The notes below the pieces were generated by a model. That model saw nothing but the letters and a program-made list of their open reading frames with translations, made no database searches and was not told the DNA's origin. The position numbers and the translations under genes are program-made. From Thraustochytrium sp. TN22 (lineage: Eukaryota > Sar > Bigyra > Thraustochytrida > Thraustochytriidae), in the NCBI GenBank assembly GCA_013306675.1, contig JABLUY010000207.1, forward strand, positions 1 to 64,000: a stretch of DNA of 64,000 nt. Reading direction: 5' to 3'. This document shows positions 1-14,520 of this stretch, one piece after another; the stretch's first letter is position 1, and every line of letters starts with the position of its first letter.

Positions 1-129
1 GCCGCCGCGCGCGCCGCCGGGAGGAGGGATGGGGGTTTGCTAAGTTTGCTTTCTTTCAAGCGCCGGGTGGCGTCGCCTCCTGTCGACGCGCGCAATGCAC
101 AGCAGAGCGGAGCGCGGCGCGGGCCGGGC

Positions 130-696
130 ATGCGCAGGAGCCCGGCGGCGCGCGGCGGCGGCGCGCGCTGCGCGCTGTGCGGCGGCGCGGCGGCCGCGGG
201 GCTGGCGCGCGTGGCGGCGGATGCGGCGCATGCGGCGGTTGCGGCGCATGCGGCGCATGATGCGGCGGCGCACGGGCGGCGCGGCGGCGCCGAGGTGGAC
301 GCCTGCCGCGACTGCCTCGGGGCGCTGCAGCGGCGCCAGGCGCGCTGGGCGCGCGAGCAGACGCTGCTGCGCGCAGGACGCAGCCCCGGCGTGGCCGCAG
401 AGAACGCCGCGTGGGCGGAGGCCGTCAGGGACCACTGCGAGGACGCGCAGCAGGCCGGCGGAGCGCGCCAGCGGCGGCGACACCGCGAGCGGCGAGAGAG
501 GAGGGCGGAGGCGCGACGGCACCAGCGTGCAGAGGTGCTCGCGGCGCTGCGTCGACTTGGGCTTGTCTTGCCGGCCTCTGTTGTGCACAGCGTCGCGGTG
601 ATGGTCATGGGTGTCGACGTGGCCAAGGACACCATGCGAGCGCTGGCCATGGATGCTCGTCCGGGCGTGCAGGCCGACGATCATGCTAGGAGCTAG
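130..696 (+). CDS. Hypothetical Cys-pair / coiled-coil-like protein, doubtful
   Basis: This is an open frame of 188 residues from the ATG at 130; the frame is also open to the left edge, so the true start may lie outside. A CALC motif is followed about 60 residues later by CRDC, which could form a zinc-binding pair. After that comes an Arg/Glu/Gln-rich stretch with helical, coiled-coil-like composition. The arrangement vaguely recalls the N-termini of ATG14/VPS38-type proteins (paired CxxC then coiled coil), but I cannot identify it. The opposite strand is also open here because the DNA is extremely GC-rich, so openness alone is weak evidence. The stop at 694-696 leaves 560 bases before the next gene. 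Confidence 0.3.
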   Translation: MRRSPAARGGGARCALCGGAAAAGLARVAADAAHAAVAAHAAHDAAAHGRRGGAEVDACRDCLGALQRRQARWAREQTLLRAGRSPGVAAENAAWAEAVRDHCEDAQQAGGARQRRRHRERRERRAEARRHQRAEVLAALRRLGLVLPASVVHSVAVMVMGVDVAKDTMRALAMDARPGVQADDHARS

Positions 697-1256
697 CTCT
701 CTGGCCCTTGCTATGCCTAGCTGGAGTATGCGTTGCTTGATGTGGGGACTTGGCAAGCATCGCCATCATCGCTGGCGGGATGGATTTCTTTTTCGCTCTT
801 CTGGTTCATGAGGCTGCCGCGAAGCGACCTGATCAAAGCCTCTTCTTGAGGCGCACGCATCCCGCGATCTCCCTCGAACAACAAAACTAAACTTGAAATG
901 TGCCATTGACAGCCCAAGTTTGTTTGCTTTGCCTCCGCCCGCCGGGCCGACGGCGCCGTCTGACACCGCCGTCTCACGGTCTCAGGCTCTAGGCTCCAAC
1001 TTGAAGTTGTTGAACTTGCATCAACTTGCATGGTCGTGGACGACCAGAGCAACGGCGCAGGGTCCGTTGGAGACATTCAAGTTCTCTCGGGTTTTGCTTG
1101 GCAGACAGGGCTGAGCAGACAGGATCAAAGGCGCGCTCCGGCGCGCAGCGGGCATGCGTGCAGGCGCCCGGGCGCAAGCGTGAGCGCGGTGGCCACAAGC
1201 ACGCGAGCAAGCAGAGCGAGCGGCGGCTACAGCCACAGCCAAGGGAGAGCGGCGCC
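697..1256. other. Intergenic region / 5' leader of C2-phosphatase gene
   Basis: No convincing gene is seen. The segment holds GCTAGGAGCTAGC-like motifs at its left edge. It is noticeably less GC-rich than its neighbours around 860-1030, which would suit a promoter for the gene starting at 1257. The frame of that gene is open upstream without an ATG, so open-frame length does not locate the start. Confidence 0.4.
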
Positions 1257-3080
1257 ATGGGCAGCGGGGCGTCTTCACAAGCCGCGGCCTCGCCGACGGT
1301 GGTGCCTGCGCCGCAGTCGGACTCCTCACGAGCGCTCTTCGCGGCGCGCGAGTACGCGGTGACCAAAAAGGGCCAGGCTGCCCAGGCGAGGAAGGGGTCG
1401 CCGCCCCTGGCGAGGCTCCGATCGCCGCCCCTGGGCAGACTCCGATCGCCGCCCGCGGCGTTGACCTCGATCTCGGCCACGCCATCGGCGTGCTCTTCCG
1501 CAGCCTCTTCTGCCGCGAACCTTGGGCAAAATGGAGCAACTCACCTCGGCGGCGGACCGGGGACCTCTTCGCCGCGGCATCCCACATTCCAGGCAAGGCC
1601 GAGCGGTGGCGAGCTCGTGGTGGAGGTGATCGACTTGCAGGGGCTAGCGCAGCCGCTCTCCGACGTGCACGTGCGCGTGTCGGTGGTGCGCAAGCACGGA
1701 GACGCCTTCGTGGTCATGGGCCAGGGGTTGACGAGCAAGCGGTTCAACACGCAAAGGCCGGCGTGGTTCGCCTTTCACCCGCTCGTGCCCGCGGCGGACG
1801 CCTCGGACATCGTGCAGCTGGAGGCGATCAGCGACCGGAACCTGCGCGGCGCGGAGCGTGTGATTGGTACTGCGCAGTGCACGGTGGCGGACCTCGGCTC
1901 GCAGGGCGAGACGCACACGCTGCAACTCAAGGAGCTTCCCGTCGTGAGTGTGCGGGTCCGGCGCGCCTTTGCGAGCGCCGGTCGCAAGCGCGTGTACCTG
2001 GTGCGGCACGGGGAGTCGCGCTGGAACCGTGCGCAGGCACGCCGAGATGTGGTCAGCATGCTCGCGTACCGCGACCACCCACTCAACCGCACGGGGGTGC
2101 AGCAGGCGCTGGACCTGAACAAGCGCTGGCGCTTCGCCGCGCAGGTGGAGGCGCACCGGCGCGACGACGAGGACGACGTGCTGAACCAGACCGTGCGGCA
2201 GGAACCCAACGGGGCGGGGCTTGGGGTGGAGGCAGGAGGAACAGCGGCCGCGGACGCGGGGCTGCAGTCCGGCTTCTTTGAGGCTGGCGTGATCTTCTCG
2301 TCGCCGCTGACGCGGTCGCTGCAGACGGCTCTGCTTGGCCTGCAGCACCACCCGAGCGCGACGCGGCACCCGGGCATTCGCCTGCTGACGTGCGTGCGCG
2401 AGGTGCAGAACCTGCTCGGCAAGGACTCCATGGGCGCCGTGAGCGGGTCGGCGAGCTTGGACCGCGCGAGGCAACTCTTGGAGCAGGAGTGCGGCGAGGC
2501 CGCCGGCGACTGGCAAGCCGGCGTGGTCGGCGTGGATCCCCACGACGCGGAGTCCGAGTGGTGGGGGGCAGCCACCAAGGAGTCGCGCGCCAGCGTGCTG
2601 TCGCGCATGGAGGACTTTATCAACGCCGTGCACTACCGGCCCGAGACCGACCTTATCGTCGTGGGCCATTCGCTATTTTTCCGCCAGTTCTTCCAGCAGT
2701 TGCCAACTCGGCTCGCAGGCAATGAGGCGGCGCGCTCGCTGGCGGACCAGCTTCGCGTCTTCAAGCTGGAGAACTGCGGCGTGGTGGGCGTGGAGCTCGA
2801 GTTCGCACAGGAATGGCCTCTCATGCGCAGTCGCGCCTCCTTGGCGCGTCTCTTGCCGGAAGATTCCAACCTCGAGGTCAACTCGCCGCCCTTGCCCATG
2901 GACAGCAACAGCAACAGCAACAGCAGCAGCAGCAGCAGTAGCAGCATCAGCAGCAGTGTGAACATTGGCACGAGCCCTATTCTGCGCGCCGCTGCGATCG
3001 TTAATGTGGAGCTGCTCTTCGGCTCCGGGCTGTCGAATGCCGGCGATGAGAGCGTCGATGCTCTGGCGCAGACCACCTGA
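1257..3080 (+). CDS. Myristoylated C2-domain histidine phosphatase
   Basis: A predicted 607-residue protein. I chose the ATG at 1257 because it sits in a strong context (GCGCCATGG) and creates MGSGASS, a textbook N-myristoylation signal; the upstream open frame has no ATG. Residues 2-115 are a Ser/Pro/Arg-rich linker. Residues about 118-225 read as a C2 domain (GGELVVEVIDLQGL onward). From about 245 there is a histidine-phosphatase (phosphoglycerate-mutase superfamily) domain: the RHGES catalytic motif near 250, SSPLTRSLQTA, and VVGHS near 470 with the second histidine. The tail is a Ser/Asn run followed by a hydrophobic end. Myristoylation plus C2 implies action at a membrane, perhaps on a phosphorylated lipid, inositol or protein; the substrate cannot be read from sequence. 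It converges on the GPD gene on the other strand. Confidence 0.85.
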   Translation: MGSGASSQAAASPTVVPAPQSDSSRALFAAREYAVTKKGQAAQARKGSPPLARLRSPPLGRLRSPPAALTSISATPSACSSAASSAANLGQNGATHLGGGPGTSSPRHPTFQARPSGGELVVEVIDLQGLAQPLSDVHVRVSVVRKHGDAFVVMGQGLTSKRFNTQRPAWFAFHPLVPAADASDIVQLEAISDRNLRGAERVIGTAQCTVADLGSQGETHTLQLKELPVVSVRVRRAFASAGRKRVYLVRHGESRWNRAQARRDVVSMLAYRDHPLNRTGVQQALDLNKRWRFAAQVEAHRRDDEDDVLNQTVRQEPNGAGLGVEAGGTAAADAGLQSGFFEAGVIFSSPLTRSLQTALLGLQHHPSATRHPGIRLLTCVREVQNLLGKDSMGAVSGSASLDRARQLLEQECGEAAGDWQAGVVGVDPHDAESEWWGAATKESRASVLSRMEDFINAVHYRPETDLIVVGHSLFFRQFFQQLPTRLAGNEAARSLADQLRVFKLENCGVVGVELEFAQEWPLMRSRASLARLLPEDSNLEVNSPPLPMDSNSNSNSSSSSSSSISSSVNIGTSPILRAAAIVNVELLFGSGLSNAGDESVDALAQTT

Positions 3081-3639
3081 TTTGACTTTTGATACCTAAC
3101 TAGTGATGAGGATTGACAAGTACCAGTGAAAAAGGAGATGGAAAAGGAGCAACGTCCCTGCGCTGGCGAAGTGCCTGATTGCGGCTTCGTTGGAGCATAC
3201 ATCACGCCTTGCGCGCCTTGTGCGCGTCGGTCGAACCAAATTTGAATTAGATAGTTGGGTTGATAACTTAAACTCTGCTGCTGGTCGTCTCGCGTCGTCT
3301 CGAGACGCGCACTACACGAACGCGAATGTGAAGAGAGAGAGTGGGAGAGGATCAGAGATCAGCGGGCGAGCTCGCGTTGCGCTGCGCTGCGTTCATACAC
3401 TCACATACGCACAGCCAGACAGCCACCTGGTCAGGAAGTCCTCCGTCGTCGCGCACTGTTATTCACACCGTGTCCTCCCTCTTCTACACCCGTCGCTGTC
3501 CTCCTCCCATCCGAGTCGGCGCAGAGCGCGCGTCACGCGTGACGTCGCTCATGACCGGGTCACGATGCTGTTCTTGTGTGTGTTCTCCTGCCAGTGTTTT
3601 GTTCTCGTCTCGGTGCCAGTGTTTTGTTCTCGTCTCGGT
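3081..3639. other. Convergent 3' intergenic region with short duplication
   Basis: Both flanking genes end here, so this is shared 3' UTR space. A 24-bp unit (GCCAGTGTTTTGTTCTCGTC followed by TCGG) occurs twice in tandem at about 3591-3638, just beyond the stop of the glycerol-3-phosphate dehydrogenase gene. No gene is seen. Confidence 0.5.
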
Positions 3640-5583
3640 CTACTCGACAGGGCACTTCATGGTGTCGAGAAAGTCCTTGGCGGCCTGGGTCTCCTCAGCC
3701 TGCTTGGCGCGGGACCAGCCGAGCATGTTGGCCATGATGGTGACAACAGTGGGAATGGCCTCGACGGCGGCCTGCTGGTCGATAAAGGCCAGGCGGGTGC
3801 GGCGCGCCAAGACGTCGACGGCCGTAAGGGCGTACTCGTGCTTGACGGCGAAGGCAACCTCGGCCTCGAGCTGGGGGTGCTTGGCGACGAGGCGCTTGGG
3901 GTGGAGGCCGGCCTTGCGGTCGGCGTAGCCGTGGCGGATAATCTCGGCGATCTGCAGGGCGCGCGTGCCGTAGGAGGACGTGAGGTGCTGGGCAATGTCG
4001 CGGTCAAAGCCGTAGTCCTCGCGCAGCGTGACGGTGACAATGTCGAACTTCTGGTCACAGATGATGCCGGCGCGGTCGGCGCCGATGAGCTTGAGGTTGC
4101 GCGTGACGCAGGGGCCAGCGCGCATCCCGACCTTGGGGAACTCCTTGAGCACGCGGTCGACGCAGTCCTGGGCCATGCGGCGCTGCGTGGTCCACTTGCC
4201 GCCGCCAATCGTAACGAGGCCGCTGGGGTGGACCTCGACGACGTGCTCGCGGGAGATGGCCTTGGTGTCCTTGCCGTGCACGTCGCGCACGAGCGGGCGG
4301 ATGCCGGACCAGGCGGCGCGCACGTCGTCATGGGAAATGGGGCGGCTGAGGAACTTGCTGCACTCGGCGAGCACAAAGTCGACCTCGAGGTTGCTGGGCT
4401 TGGGACGCATGGTGAGCGGGGTGGCCGAGTCGGTGGTGCCGATGATGGTGCCGCCGGACCAGGGCAGGAAGAAGAGCACGCGGCCGTCCGAGGTCTCGGG
4501 CAAGATGAGGCCCATCTGCGAGGGGCTAAAGTCGTCCGAGACCGTCACGTGGATGCCGCCGGCCGGCACGATAATGTCCTTCTCCGGGGAAGGCCCAGTG
4601 TCCTCGCCGTCGGGGCTCTCAGCCATGTGGCGAATGGCGTCCGAGAAGGGGCCAGTAGCGTTGACGACGGCGTTTGCGCGCACGTCGACGACCTTGCCGG
4701 TCTTCATGTCGCGCACGCGGGCGCCGATGACCTTGCCGTTCTCGTCCTTGAGCAGCTTGTCGGCGTTGGCGTAGTTGAGCGCCGTGGCGCCAGCCTGGAT
4801 GGCCGTGAGCAGGATGAGCAGGCCGTAGCGCGCGTCGTCCATCTGGCCGTCGTAGTAGACGATGGCGCCGGCGAGCTTGGACGGGTCGAGCATGGGGAAG
4901 TTGTACACGGCCTGCTGCTGGGTGAGGAACATGCTGCTGGGCACGCCCGAGTTATGGCCGGCCACCAGGTCATACACCTTGGTGCCGACGTAGTAGTAGG
5001 GAATCTTCCACCAGGCATCCACGGGCACCATGATGGGCAGCGGCTTGGCGATGAAGGGCGCGGCCTTGAGCATGTGACTCCGCTCCTCGAGCGCCTCCTT
5101 GACGAGCAGGTACTGGCTGTAGTCCAGCTTCAAGAAGGCGTTCTCCAGGTAGCGCACGCCGCCGTGGATGAGCTTGGTGGACCGGCTCGAGGTGCCGGCG
5201 CTGAAGTCCTCGCGCTCCACGACGGCCACGCGCAGGCCGCGGGTGGCGGCGTCCAGCGCCACGCCTGAGCCCACGCAGCCGCCGCCGATGACCAGGACGT
5301 CGTACTTCTCCGTCGACAGCTCCTCGATCATCTGCTCGCGCGCCGGCGCGGCCCACGGGAACACCATGGTGCCGTCCCTGCACGCGATGGGCAGCGTCTT
5401 CTTGCTCGGGTCGCCGGCGCGCTTCGCCTTGCGCGTCAGAGGGAAGGACTGGCACTTGACCAGGCGCTCCTCCTCATCGTCCTCGCGCAGCGCCACCACG
5501 GCCGCGGCCGCGGCCGCGCCCACGGCCGCTACGCCGGCCACCGCAGCGCCGCGCCCGCCCACCGCGCGCCGCAGCGCCTGCAT
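3640..5583 (-). CDS. GPD2: Mitochondrial FAD-dependent glycerol-3-phosphate dehydrogenase
   Basis: A 647-residue protein that oxidises glycerol-3-phosphate to dihydroxyacetone phosphate and passes electrons to ubiquinone at the inner mitochondrial membrane. It forms one arm of the glycerol-phosphate shuttle and of glycerol catabolism. The N-terminus is Arg/Ala-rich with an Ala/Val hydrophobic stretch (about 10-32), fitting a targeting sequence and membrane anchor. The Rossmann FAD motif (VLVIGGGCVGSG) lies at about 96-107, followed by GTSSRSTKLIHGGVRYLE, a hallmark of the family. The conserved WSGIRPL and GGKWTTQRRMA blocks are present. Length matches yeast Gut2 (649), and the C-terminal EF-hands of animal GPD2 are absent. 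The ATG at 5583 is the first ATG in the frame; the ~80 nt upstream are open but lack an ATG. A run of TAGCTAGC lies just upstream (about 5665-5687). Confidence 0.96.
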   Translation of the reverse strand: MQALRRAVGGRGAAVAGVAAVGAAAAAAVVALREDDEEERLVKCQSFPLTRKAKRAGDPSKKTLPIACRDGTMVFPWAAPAREQMIEELSTEKYDVLVIGGGCVGSGVALDAATRGLRVAVVEREDFSAGTSSRSTKLIHGGVRYLENAFLKLDYSQYLLVKEALEERSHMLKAAPFIAKPLPIMVPVDAWWKIPYYYVGTKVYDLVAGHNSGVPSSMFLTQQQAVYNFPMLDPSKLAGAIVYYDGQMDDARYGLLILLTAIQAGATALNYANADKLLKDENGKVIGARVRDMKTGKVVDVRANAVVNATGPFSDAIRHMAESPDGEDTGPSPEKDIIVPAGGIHVTVSDDFSPSQMGLILPETSDGRVLFFLPWSGGTIIGTTDSATPLTMRPKPSNLEVDFVLAECSKFLSRPISHDDVRAAWSGIRPLVRDVHGKDTKAISREHVVEVHPSGLVTIGGGKWTTQRRMAQDCVDRVLKEFPKVGMRAGPCVTRNLKLIGADRAGIICDQKFDIVTVTLREDYGFDRDIAQHLTSSYGTRALQIAEIIRHGYADRKAGLHPKRLVAKHPQLEAEVAFAVKHEYALTAVDVLARRTRLAFIDQQAAVEAIPTVVTIMANMLGWSRAKQAEETQAAKDFLDTMKCPVE

Positions 5584-9551
<3,968 letters not shown>

Positions 9552-10297
9552 GCCTGGAAACGCAGACAATGAGAGCGATAAGGCGCAAACGGATGGCACT
9601 GACTGTGAGGGAGCGATGAAAATGAGTGCAGCGTCGCGCCGCCTTGCGTCGCGTTGTTGTCGCGTCGCGACGCGTTGCGATGCATAGCATAGCATCACGT
9701 CGCATCGCATCGCATCGCATCGCATCGCATTGCATCGAGGCCAAGGCTCCCTTGGAGGTGCGCTTCAGATTGGCGGCAGCGCGCATATTGCGCACAAACC
9801 GCGCACAAACCGCGCAAGACGCGCGCAAGATGCGCGCAAGACGATGGGGTCATGCAAGCCACCGCGCGTATGCACGTGAAAGCGTGCATGCTCCCAAGAA
9901 CGTGCATGGTGCTCCTGAGAACATGCATGCTCCAGATCTTCACGTAGTCGTCATTCAAATCACACCCTTTTCCACGTAGCCTATCATATCCTGTATAAGT
10001 CTACCACATCTTTTTCTGATGAAAAAGTCCCTTTCAGTTGACCGTAGCAGGGCGATCACAGTCCGCAGCCGCCCACGCCATGCTCGCCTCAAGTCGTTGC
10101 CCTGCGTTGTTGCCGTGCAATGCAACGCAGGCACTTTGCTCTGGCGCCAGTGGCGGGCGGGTCCTTGATCTATCCATTCCATCCTTCCGAGCCGGTGGCC
10201 GGCCGGGATCCTTTGCAACCTTTCCTTGGAGCCGCATGCGAGCACGCCATCTCGCGTCGAGGGCTGAGCGCCAGGGCGCCAATGCGCGAGGCTCGTC
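9552..10297. other. Convergent intergenic region with short tandem repeats
   Basis: The 3' ends of KRR1 and the AP2 gene face each other here. A pentanucleotide CATCG/CGCAT tract runs at about 9690-9735. A GCGCACAAACC / GCGCAAGACG imperfect repeat lies at about 9780-9845, and GTGCATG-type repeats at 9880-9930. No gene is supported. Confidence 0.5.
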
Positions 10298-12645
10298 CTA
10301 GACCCCGCCAGCCTTTTTGGCATCGGCCTCATCTTCGTCGTCGTTGTCCTCGTCACTATCGACGCTTCCCTTGGCGGCACTACCGACGCTCTTGGCATTG
10401 TCGATGCCAACAAGGGGCAGGCCGGATGCCGAGACGATCTCGCGCACCTCCTCGGCGACAATGGCCTGGACCAGCCGCAGGAAGTCGTCGATGCTCACGT
10501 TGGGCACCCTTTTTTCTTTGTCCACCGTGCTGTTATCGCTGTCGTTGTTCTCGACGCTCGCCCCAGCTTCCTCGAGGGTTGCCTCGAGAAGCGCGCACAC
10601 TGCGAGCGTGTCGACCAGCTTTACGATGCCCTTGGGTGCTGCAGAGCTGGCCTCGGCCTCGCTCCCGCGGCGTGGACCGACTCGCGCCTCCCCACTCTTC
10701 TCAGCAGGGCGTTTCGCGTCGGAGTCGGCAGCTTCGCTGGCCCCTGGCGCATCGCCGTCCTCGGGCTTGGTGTCCTGTAGGGTAGCTCCAATGAAGTCCT
10801 TGAGGCGCGCCCTGTTGATCTGATACAGCTCCCGGCGCCTGGCCTGACGCTTAGCAACGACTGCATACTTGCGCTTTACATGCTCGTACATGCTATTGCC
10901 CTGGTCATCGCCGCCCTCCTCGACGTCGTCCGCCGCATCCGAAGAGAGCCGCCTGCGCATTGCGCGGTGGTCCTCCGAGGCCTTCCGCTCCGGCCCACGC
11001 GGATGTGCAGACGAGGAAGATGACGAGGACGAGGAGGACGAGGAGCTCCCTGCTTTGGCGACCGCTGCCTTGGCCAGTGTTCCCTCGCCGCCGCCACCAC
11101 CGCTAGCGGTCTCCTCGTTCTTCTCGTCGTTCGCCTTGAAGTTGAGTTTTGCCGCCGGCCCGCGCAGCTCCAGCGCAGCTTGGTCGTAGGCGCGCGCTGC
11201 GGCCTCCTCGTCCTGGAAGAGGCCGAGATACCTGGTATGGCCCTGGTGCTTGATCTTGGCACGCCAGGACTTGCTAGCCTTGTCCCAGAGCACGCCACGA
11301 AAGCGCGAAGTCCCCCGCGACTTGCCGTCGCGTTTAGTGAGGTACTTGAAAGTGCCGGGCGGCTTGTCCTTGTAGTCTTCAAGTGGAAAGTTCAGGCGCA
11401 GCGCGCTCGTCACCTCGCCATCTTGCTGCAGGGACAGCGTGGCCTCGTCGTAGGCGCGTGCGGCCTCCTCCTCACTGTCAAAGTAGCCGACATGGATCGA
11501 GTTCACCTTGCAGCGCCATGTGCTGACACTACGGTCCCAGCTGACGCCGCGATACTCGCTCTGCGGCACCCCGGAGCGCCACTTGCGCTTTTTGCTGTTT
11601 GCCGTGAGGGCCTGCGCCGCGACCTTCTCGGCGTCCGAGGCCGTGCGGCCTGAAGCCGCCGCCGGCGGCGGCAGCGGCGGCCCCAGCCCCTGCAAAGCAA
11701 GCTGCTGCGAGGCGAACTGCTGCTGGGCGGAGGGCGTCGTGCCGTGTGCCTGCATGGAGGGCTGCGCCTGGGCGCGCGCCTGCGCCTGGAGCTGCGCTTG
11801 CAGGAGCGCTTGCGCTTGCATCTGGGACTGCGAGACCGCATGCCGCTCGAATGCCTGCGCGTGAGACCCCTGCATGAGAGACCCCTGCGCCTGCGCCTGC
11901 GCCTGCGCCTGCGCCTGCGCCTGCGCCTGCGCCGCGGCCACCATTGTGCCCAGGTCCGTGGGCGCGCCGCTGTTGCCCGTGCCGAGTATCGAGTTAATAT
12001 ACTGTTGCGCAATGGTCGACGCCGCCAGCGCAGCCGGGTCAAAGCCGCCCATGCTGGTGGCGAGGGCACTCCCCTGGATCACGCCCCACGCGCCGTTCGG
12101 CAGCTGCACGTAGAGGCCGCCGTTGTTGCTGGCGGCCAGCGCCCCGCCCCCGTTATCACCGTGGCCGTGGCCGTCACCTCTGCGTCTGCCCGCCGCGCCA
12201 CCTGGCTCGAGCCCGTCGTTAGTCCTCGCGTTCGCGCTCGCGTTCGGGGTCCTCCCCACGCCTCCTCCCGCTTCGGCTCCTGCCTCGACGGCGCGAGCTG
12301 CCCGCGCTACCCGAGCTGCCCGAGCTGCCCGAGCTGCTGCTGCTGCTGCAGCGGGGGCACCAACACGAAGCCCAACTGCTGCGTCGCCAGCTGGTGCGCC
12401 GCAGCCGGCTGCACAAGGATCCCCTGAGGGACCACGAAGCTGGCGCTCCCGCCCACCCCGCCGCCCGCGCCCGGGGACGCCCCCGCCGGCAGCAGCGGCG
12501 GCAGCTCGTGGGCGCCGCGGGCCGGGGCCGCGCCGTGGCCGCGGCGCGCGGCCTCGCGGCCATGCTCGCGGCGGGCAGCGCCGTCCGGCCACGACGACGC
12601 CGCGCCTGCCGCGCCCTGATTTCGCGCCCCGTTCGCGCCCTCCAT
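10298..12645 (-). CDS. Two-AP2-domain transcription factor (two exons predicted)
   Basis: I model exon 1 as 12645-12311, an intron 12310-12186 and exon 2 as 12185-10298, giving 740 residues. The single long frame that stays open to 12802 has no ATG and reads as Arg/Ala repeats upstream of 12310. A different frame starting at the ATG 12645 (GGCATGGAG) gives natural Val/Leu/Gln-rich sequence ending in a Gln run. The donor GTAGCG and a CTAAC branch-like motif support the splice. A second acceptor 6 nt further on would also keep frame. Exon 2 has an Ala-Gln dipeptide repeat, then two AP2 DNA-binding domains at about 322-380 (SEYRGVSWDRSVSTWRCKV) and 403-460 (SRFRGVLWDKASKSWRAKI), both with the conserved YDEA/YDQA helix. 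Acidic and Ser-rich regions follow. Presumably a nuclear sequence-specific regulator. Domain calls are firm; the 5' structure is tentative. Confidence 0.8.
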
Positions 12646-14520
12646 GCCGCGCGCTGCGCGCTGCGCCGCGCCCTCGAAGCACCCGCAGCGGCTGCCGCGG
12701 CGTGGCGCCGCCGCGCAAGCCCGCCGCGCAAGCCCGCCGCGCAAGCCCGCCGCCGCGCGCGCTGCCGCCGCGGCGCGCCGCCGAGGCCGCCGCGGTCTGC
12801 ATGCGCCGCGCGCACTCGCCTCATCCGACTCACCTCCGCGCGCGCGCCGATGCGCGCCGCCGCCGCGTTGCCAGCCTGCCCGCCCGCCCGCCCGCCCGAG
12901 GCGGCCTGCCCGCCGCCGCCCGCCCGCGCCCGCGCCGCTATCCTCCCTCCTCTGCTCAGAGTCTGCTGGCTGCGCGCAGTGGAGAAATCACGCCTAGCCA
13001 GCTGGCGCGGAGTGATTTGCGATGCATGCTTGCGCGGTGCGGAGCCCAGGCCTCGAAGCGAGGGGGGGCCTGCGCCGCTGCGGGGGCGTCGCCGCTGGCC
13101 CGCCAGGAGGGGCTCGTCCGCAGCAGACAGAAACCTGCGCCCGCAGCACCCGCAGCCGGAGAGATTTACTTTCTGTTAGGTCGCCGGACGCTCCTTCTCT
13201 CAAGCCTTAGCGGGACCTTAGCGGCCTCAATGGCCGCGGAGCTGGCAGCGGCCAGCTGCGACTGGAGCCTTGGTCCAGGTCTTCCTCGAAGGAGCCACGA
13301 GGGGCGGCGCAGGAGCTTGGCAGTGAGGCGGGCAGCGGCCTGACAGTGAAGGCTGCATGGAGCAGGAGTCGGCCGGTGGCTCCGCATCACCCGCCGACCC
13401 GGACGGGGGTGATGTGCGCAGCCAGCGAGGCGCGAAAGGTCAGGACGGACGACCTCGTCTTTGGCTTCAAGATCGGCCTGCTGCAACGGAGCGCGGGTGA
13501 GCCGGCGAAAGGCGCAGAGACGAGACGCTTCGCCTCAGACGCGCGGATCCACCTTCTCTGAGGTGCTTTGTACCAGTCCACGACAGCCGCCGCTCTGCTG
13601 AAGCACAGTCGCGGGCAGCGTGCGAAAATGGCTGGCGCTGGCAACCGCCGCGTGGCCGGCGCGGGCCCGCCAAAGGGCGCACACGAAGGATCTCGCCTTT
13701 TCGCCACCTCGGCTGCGGACAGCACCACCCACGATCTATCCAAGGTTTTCGCCGCTCTCCTGCCAGCACGCGACCGAATTGCGATCCGGACGCGAGACGA
13801 GGTGGCAGTGCAAGAACGAGAGCAGCGAGCAAGGCAAGGGAATGCGACGACCGAGAGGCAGGCCAGCTTGAGACGCCAGAAAGGAATGGACGGTTGACGC
13901 ATGTGCAGTCCCTGCTTAAATTCCAATTTGGTCGAGCGACTTGCAGATCAGCAAGCTCGTCCGTCCCTTTTCCACCTGATGGCTGGCCCTACGAGGTTTT
14001 GTGCTCCGCTTGCCGGTCTCGTCCTCGCGCTGCGACCTTGTCCTTGGCCCAACTAGCAGGCCGGGCGCCAGGCGTCGCGTGCAGACGCCGCTAACGGCTT
14101 GGCAATTGAGAGAGAGATCTATTGTGGAGCCACGCTTGCAGCGTCAGCCAGGTGGAAAAGGAAAACATGCCCGGAGGGCTGCAGTAAAAAAACCTCCTCC
14201 CATGATGACGGAGCTTGGCTTCCAAGAGAGGTGCGCGCGGTCCTGTACATGTGCCTGCGTGTGCACTCATATATTGTCGATTCGTGTTGGCCCATGCGAA
14301 CGGCACGAGCAGAAGTCCCGTCTTGGCGTCTGCTTTAGTCACTCGTTCCCAAATTTACCTGAGAGTCGTAAGACGAATACGTAGGGATTGCACACTTGGT
14401 ATTCCCCCCCTCCCCCTTCAAACCAAAAGCAAATCACCACCGCCGCGGTCTTTAGCGCGAAGGCAATCTGGGAATTCTACTTGCCAGCTAACACATCAGT
14501 CAACGTTGCACTTGTGACCC
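12646..14520. other. Gene-poor region upstream of AP2 gene
   Basis: The first few hundred bases are extremely GC-rich (CGCGC and CCGCC runs) and probably form the AP2 promoter. Beyond that, open frames on both strands are short and unlike known proteins. No RNA gene or repeat is recognised between about 13.2 and 14.5 kb. Confidence 0.4.

Noticed and set aside
3190-5268. 692-codon frame opposite the GPD2 gene
   Set aside because: It is the antisense shadow of a strongly conserved enzyme; its Val/Gly/Ala/His-rich translation has no family features.
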